The translations under genes and the position numbers were made by a program. The notes beneath the pieces were generated by a model. The model was given only the letters and a program-made list of their open reading frames with translations. It searched no databases and had not been told where the DNA came from. This document shows positions 61,318 through 64,000 of a stretch of 64,000 nt of DNA, one piece after another. How positions within the stretch are numbered: position 1 is the stretch's first letter; each line of letters begins with the position of its first letter. Source of the stretch: DASSUW01 sp963835525 (lineage in GTDB: Bacteria; Actinomycetota; Thermoleophilia; Solirubrobacterales; Solirubrobacteraceae); contig CAWIFM010000008.1 in the NCBI GenBank assembly GCA_963835525.1, positions 434,001 to 498,000 on the forward strand, read 5' to 3'.

Positions 61318-62237
61318 GGCCGCAGCTTAGGCAGCCAGCCCGTGCCGCCCGGGCCGGCCAGCGAGCGCGCGGCCGCGGTCGTGGCGTGCCTCAGCGCCTC
61401 GAGCAGCTCGTCGCCGAGCGCGAGGCGGGCGGCGGTGGTGCCGGCCAGGACGTCGCCCGCCCCCGTGGCGTCGACGATCCGCGGCGGCGCCTCCGGCGGG
61501 AGGTGCAGCGGCTCGCCGCCGGCGTCGACGTGGAGGCCGCGGCCGCCCAGGGTCACGGCCACCGCGGCGGCGCCGAGCTCGCGCAGCCTGGCGCCGGCCA
61601 CGTAAGGGTCGGAAGTGCCGAGCAGCGGATGGGTGTCGTCCGGGCAGGACGGCGTGACGAGCGTGGCGTGCGGTGCGACGCGCTCGAGCGCGGCCCGCGC
61701 GGCGGCGGCCGTCGTGAGCCGGGCGCGGAAGTTCGGGTCGTAGACCACGTGCCCGCCGGCGGTCGAGACCGCGGCGTCGACCGCCGCCGCGCACGACTCC
61801 GAGAGCGCCTGCGTGATGCCGCTGACCACGACCGCGCCGGCCTCGCGCAAAGGCGCGCACGCCACGTCGTCGGGCCCGAGCGTCGAGCCCGCGCTGCCGC
61901 GCCGCGCGTACACGAACTCGCCGCCGGCACCCGCGAAGTAGACGCCGTTCGGCTCGCCCGCGCGCCGAACGTACGTCGTGTCGATCTCGCGCGCGCCCGC
62001 GAACTCGAGGATCCGCTCGCCCAGCTCGTCGTCGCCGACGACGCTGACCAGCGCCACCGAGGCGCCACCGGCGGCGGCCGCCGCGGCCGCGTTCAAAGCG
62101 TCGCCCGAGCACGAGAGCCGCAGCGTGTCGGCCTCGCGCAGCGCCACCGGCGCGGTCAGCTCGACCAGCACCTCGCCGAGCACCAGGACATCGGGTTTGC
62201 CGCCGCCCATCCCGGGAATGATCTTCCCGATTTCCAT
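61263..62237 (-). CDS. PfkB-family sugar kinase (2-keto-3-deoxygluconate-kinase-like)
   Basis: 324 residues. LVLGEVLVELTAP at the N-terminus, SCSGDALNAAAAAAAGG (sugar-binding), and the catalytic PfkB signature RIVDATGAGDVLAGTTAARLA with Asp base. This is the ribokinase fold; closest features resemble KDG/ketodeoxygluconokinases or fructokinases. The real start may be Met10 (62210), which would leave a palindrome (62213-62229) in the divergent promoter region. The last 20 residues (PWMSSSRTTRPWSPSSSH) are odd and overlap the start of the GNAT remnant. Confidence 0.85.
   Translation of the reverse strand: MEIGKIIPGMGGGKPDVLVLGEVLVELTAPVALREADTLRLSCSGDALNAAAAAAAGGASVALVSVVGDDELGERILEFAGAREIDTTYVRRAGEPNGVYFAGAGGEFVYARRGSAGSTLGPDDVACAPLREAGAVVVSGITQALSESCAAAVDAAVSTAGGHVVYDPNFRARLTTAAAARAALERVAPHATLVTPSCPDDTHPLLGTSDPYVAGARLRELGAAAVAVTLGGRGLHVDAGGEPLHLPPEAPPRIVDATGAGDVLAGTTAARLALGDELLEALRHATTAAARSLAGPGGTGWLPKLRPWMSSSRTTRPWSPSSSH
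62213..62229. promoter_or_regulatory. Inverted repeat at the divergent PfkB/Ldh start
   Basis: CGGGAA-TGATC-TTCCCG is a perfect 6-bp repeat with 5-nt gap, at the 5' end of the PfkB frame and 32 bp before the Ldh start. It would be intergenic if PfkB starts at Met10 (62210). It could be the operator for both genes. Confidence 0.3.
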
Positions 62238-62260
62238 CTGAGCGAATCACGTTCCGTCAC

Positions 62261-63262
62261 ATGGAATCCACGTACAGCGCAGGGGAGCTGCTCCACCTGG
62301 CCCGCGCCGTCCTCGAGGACGCCGGGGCCCCGCCGGCGACCGCCAAGACGGTCGCCGAGTCGCTCGTGGAGTCGAACCTGCGCGGGCACGACTCCCACGG
62401 CGTCCGCCGGCTCGACCCGTACGTCGAGGCGGTCAAAGACGGCCGCGTCGACCCGAAGGCCGAGCCGGAGGTCGTCGAGCGCCGCGGCGCGATCGTCATC
62501 GTCGACGGCCGCGGCGGCTTCGGCCAGCCCGCCGCGCGCCTCGCCGCCGCCGAGCTGGCGACCCTCGCCCGAGAGCACGGCGTCGCGGCGGCAGCCATCC
62601 GGCGCGCGAACCACGTCGGCCGCCTCGGCGAGTGGGTCGAGCTGCTCGCAACCGAGGGCCTGATCGCCATCGCCTTCTGCAACGCCGAGCCGACGGTGGC
62701 CCCGTTCGGCGGGAGCGAGCGCCGGCTGGGCACCAACCCGATCGCCTGGGCGACGCCCGGGCGGCCGCCGCTCGTCATGGACTGGTCGACCGCGACGATG
62801 CCCGAGGGCAAGCTCGCGGTCGCGCTCGCCCGCGGCGAGCAGGTGCCGCACGGCGTGCTCGTCGACAGCGGCGGCGAGCCCTCGCGCGACCCGGCCGACT
62901 TCTACGCCGGCGGCGCGCTGCTGCCGCTGGGCGCGCACAAGGGCTCCGGGCTGAGCGTGATGATCCAGCTCGTCGGCGGCGCGCTCGCGGGCACCGGCGC
63001 CTTCGGCGCGCAGGGCAAGGCGGCGAACGGCACGGTGCTGATCGCGCTCGACCCGGGCGCCTTCGCAGACGACTTCGACGACGAGGCCGAGGAGTTCACG
63101 GCCGCGCTGGCCGCAACTAGGCCGGCCCGCGGCTTCGACGCCGTCCTCGTCCCAGGCGAGATCGAACGACGCACGCGCGCGCGACGCGCGCAGGAAGGGG
63201 TCCCGCTCCCGGCCGCCACGTGGTCGGAGCTGGAGGCCCTGAAGGGAGGAGCACGAGCATGA
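62261..63262 (+). CDS. Ldh-family (malate/L-lactate/ureidoglycolate-type) dehydrogenase
   Basis: 333 residues. HDSHGVRRL contains the conserved catalytic His; ANHVGRLGEWVE, GTNPIAWATPG, LPLGAHKGSGLSVMIQLVGGAL are further family motifs. Members reduce 2-oxo acids with NAD(P)H without the classic Rossmann fold. Substrates range over malate, 2,3-diketogulonate, ureidoglycolate and sulfolactate. The ATG at 62261 has no evident Shine-Dalgarno. Its stop overlaps the MHS transporter start (ATGA), so uptake and reduction of an organic acid are linked. Confidence 0.9.
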   Translation: MESTYSAGELLHLARAVLEDAGAPPATAKTVAESLVESNLRGHDSHGVRRLDPYVEAVKDGRVDPKAEPEVVERRGAIVIVDGRGGFGQPAARLAAAELATLAREHGVAAAAIRRANHVGRLGEWVELLATEGLIAIAFCNAEPTVAPFGGSERRLGTNPIAWATPGRPPLVMDWSTATMPEGKLAVALARGEQVPHGVLVDSGGEPSRDPADFYAGGALLPLGAHKGSGLSVMIQLVGGALAGTGAFGAQGKAANGTVLIALDPGAFADDFDDEAEEFTAALAATRPARGFDAVLVPGEIERRTRARRAQEGVPLPAATWSELEALKGGARA

Positions 63263-64000
63263 GCCGGTTCATCAGAGACGGACAGCCACCGCAGCCCGAG
63301 CCCGGAGCGCTCCGGCGCGTGGTCGCGGGGGCGACCATCGGCACGGCCCTCGAGTGGTACGACTTCTTCATCTTCGGCACGGCCGCCGCGCTCGTGTTCG
63401 GGGACCTGTTCTTCGACCCGGCCTCGGGCTCGGGCACGCTGATCGCCTTCGCCACGTTCGGCGTCGGCTTCGTGGTGCGGCCGCTCGGCGGGGTGATCTT
63501 CGGCCATCTCGGCGACCGCATCGGCCGGCGGGAGACCTTGATCGTGACCACGCTGGTCATGGGCCTCTCCACCGGCGCCATCGGCCTGTTGCCCACCTAC
63601 GAGAGCGCCGGCATGCTGGCGCCGATCCTGCTCGTCGCCCTGCGCATCCTCCAGGGCCTCGGCGCCGGCGCCGAGTTCGGCGGCGCATCCACGCTGCTCG
63701 CCGAGCATGCCCCGAAGGAGCGGCGCGGCTTCTTCTGCTCGTTCGCGCAGACCGGCGTGCAGATCGGCCTCGTGCTCGGCACGCTCGCGTTCCTGCTCGT
63801 CGCCACGATGCCCGACGAGGCGCTCAACGCGTGGGGCTGGCGCGTTCCGTTCCTGGCCGGCTTCCTGCTCATCGGCGTCGCGCTGTGGGTGCGCCTGCGG
63901 GTCGAGGAGTCGCCGGTGTTCAAGGAGGTCCAGCGGCGCCAGACCGTCGTCAAGCTGCCGCTCGCCGAGGCCGTCAAGCGCTACCCGCGCAGCGTGCTGG
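63259..64000 (+). CDS. MHS-family metabolite:H+ symporter (MFS), 3' end outside the window
   Basis: The N-terminus has the MHS signature GTALEWYDFFIFGTAAALVF, then FVVRPLGGVIFGHLGDRIGRRE and LQGLGAGAEFGGASTLLAEHAP, as in ShiA/ProP/KgtP-type transporters of organic acids and osmolytes. At least 247 residues are visible, up to six helices. ATG 63259 overlaps the previous stop by ATGA, so it is co-translated with the Ldh-type enzyme. Confidence 0.9.
   Translation, partial: MSRFIRDGQPPQPEPGALRRVVAGATIGTALEWYDFFIFGTAAALVFGDLFFDPASGSGTLIAFATFGVGFVVRPLGGVIFGHLGDRIGRRETLIVTTLVMGLSTGAIGLLPTYESAGMLAPILLVALRILQGLGAGAEFGGASTLLAEHAPKERRGFFCSFAQTGVQIGLVLGTLAFLLVATMPDEALNAWGWRVPFLAGFLLIGVALWVRLRVEESPVFKEVQRRQTVVKLPLAEAVKRYPRSVL

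Overview
The window is very GC-rich with tightly packed, often overlapping genes on both strands. The protein types (PspC-type sensor kinases, NarL/LuxR two-component pairs, large secreted proteins with OmpL47 and PKD modules, a TrpB2-type tryptophan synthase) suggest a high-GC Gram-positive soil actinobacterium, most like the Thermoleophilia/Solirubrobacterales. That placement is an inference from gene content. I saw no rRNA, tRNA or CRISPR array.

Layout. 1-3.6 kb: a broken sugar-porter MFS gene, then a two-gene copper operon (cupredoxin plus TAT-exported multicopper oxidase). 3.8-12.7 kb: a divergent gene for a giant secreted protein of about 2,950 residues that joins ThuA, a PQQ sugar dehydrogenase, four concanavalin-like domains, OmpL47 repeats, a DUF1080 (3-keto-glycoside hydrolase type) domain, a cupredoxin and PKD domains. 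With the copper operon it could form an extracellular sugar-oxidising system. 13.1-17.4 kb: a PspC/LiaF-like, PspC-kinase and response-regulator operon; the kinase gene carries an in-frame REPIN. 17.4-32 kb: housekeeping and secreted enzymes (carbonic anhydrase, uracil-DNA glycosylase, AlkA-like glycosylase, HAD phosphatase, AI-2E transporter, lipase, two flavin oxidoreductases, a glucoamylase-like protein with RTX repeats, a diguanylate cyclase, an S4 protein). 32-51 kb: signalling and export (alpha-glucosidase coupled to a response regulator, two tandem kinases, two ABC exporters, an orphan PAS-GAF kinase, a drug-efflux MFS with a MarR-like tail, TrpB2, a kinase/regulator pair next to an ABC-2 exporter). 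51-53 kb: typA.

53-64 kb is the accessory part. A regulated operon for a molybdenum hydroxylase (FadR-type regulator, cyclase-family hydrolase, FAD subunit, 2Fe-2S subunit, large subunit split into two genes, EthD-like protein) lies between two inward-facing RAYT (REP-associated) transposase genes, each with its own pair of palindromes upstream. Next come a lipoprotein, a clean IS481-family insertion (6-bp CCTAGA duplication) at the stop codon shared with a decayed acetyltransferase gene, a PfkB sugar kinase, an Ldh-family dehydrogenase and an MHS-family transporter cut by the window end.

Sequence quality: nine frameshifts fall in the first 6.5 kb and only one clear frameshift in an apparently functional gene was noticed in the other 57.5 kb. 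Broken genes at the left end may therefore be consensus errors rather than true pseudogenes.
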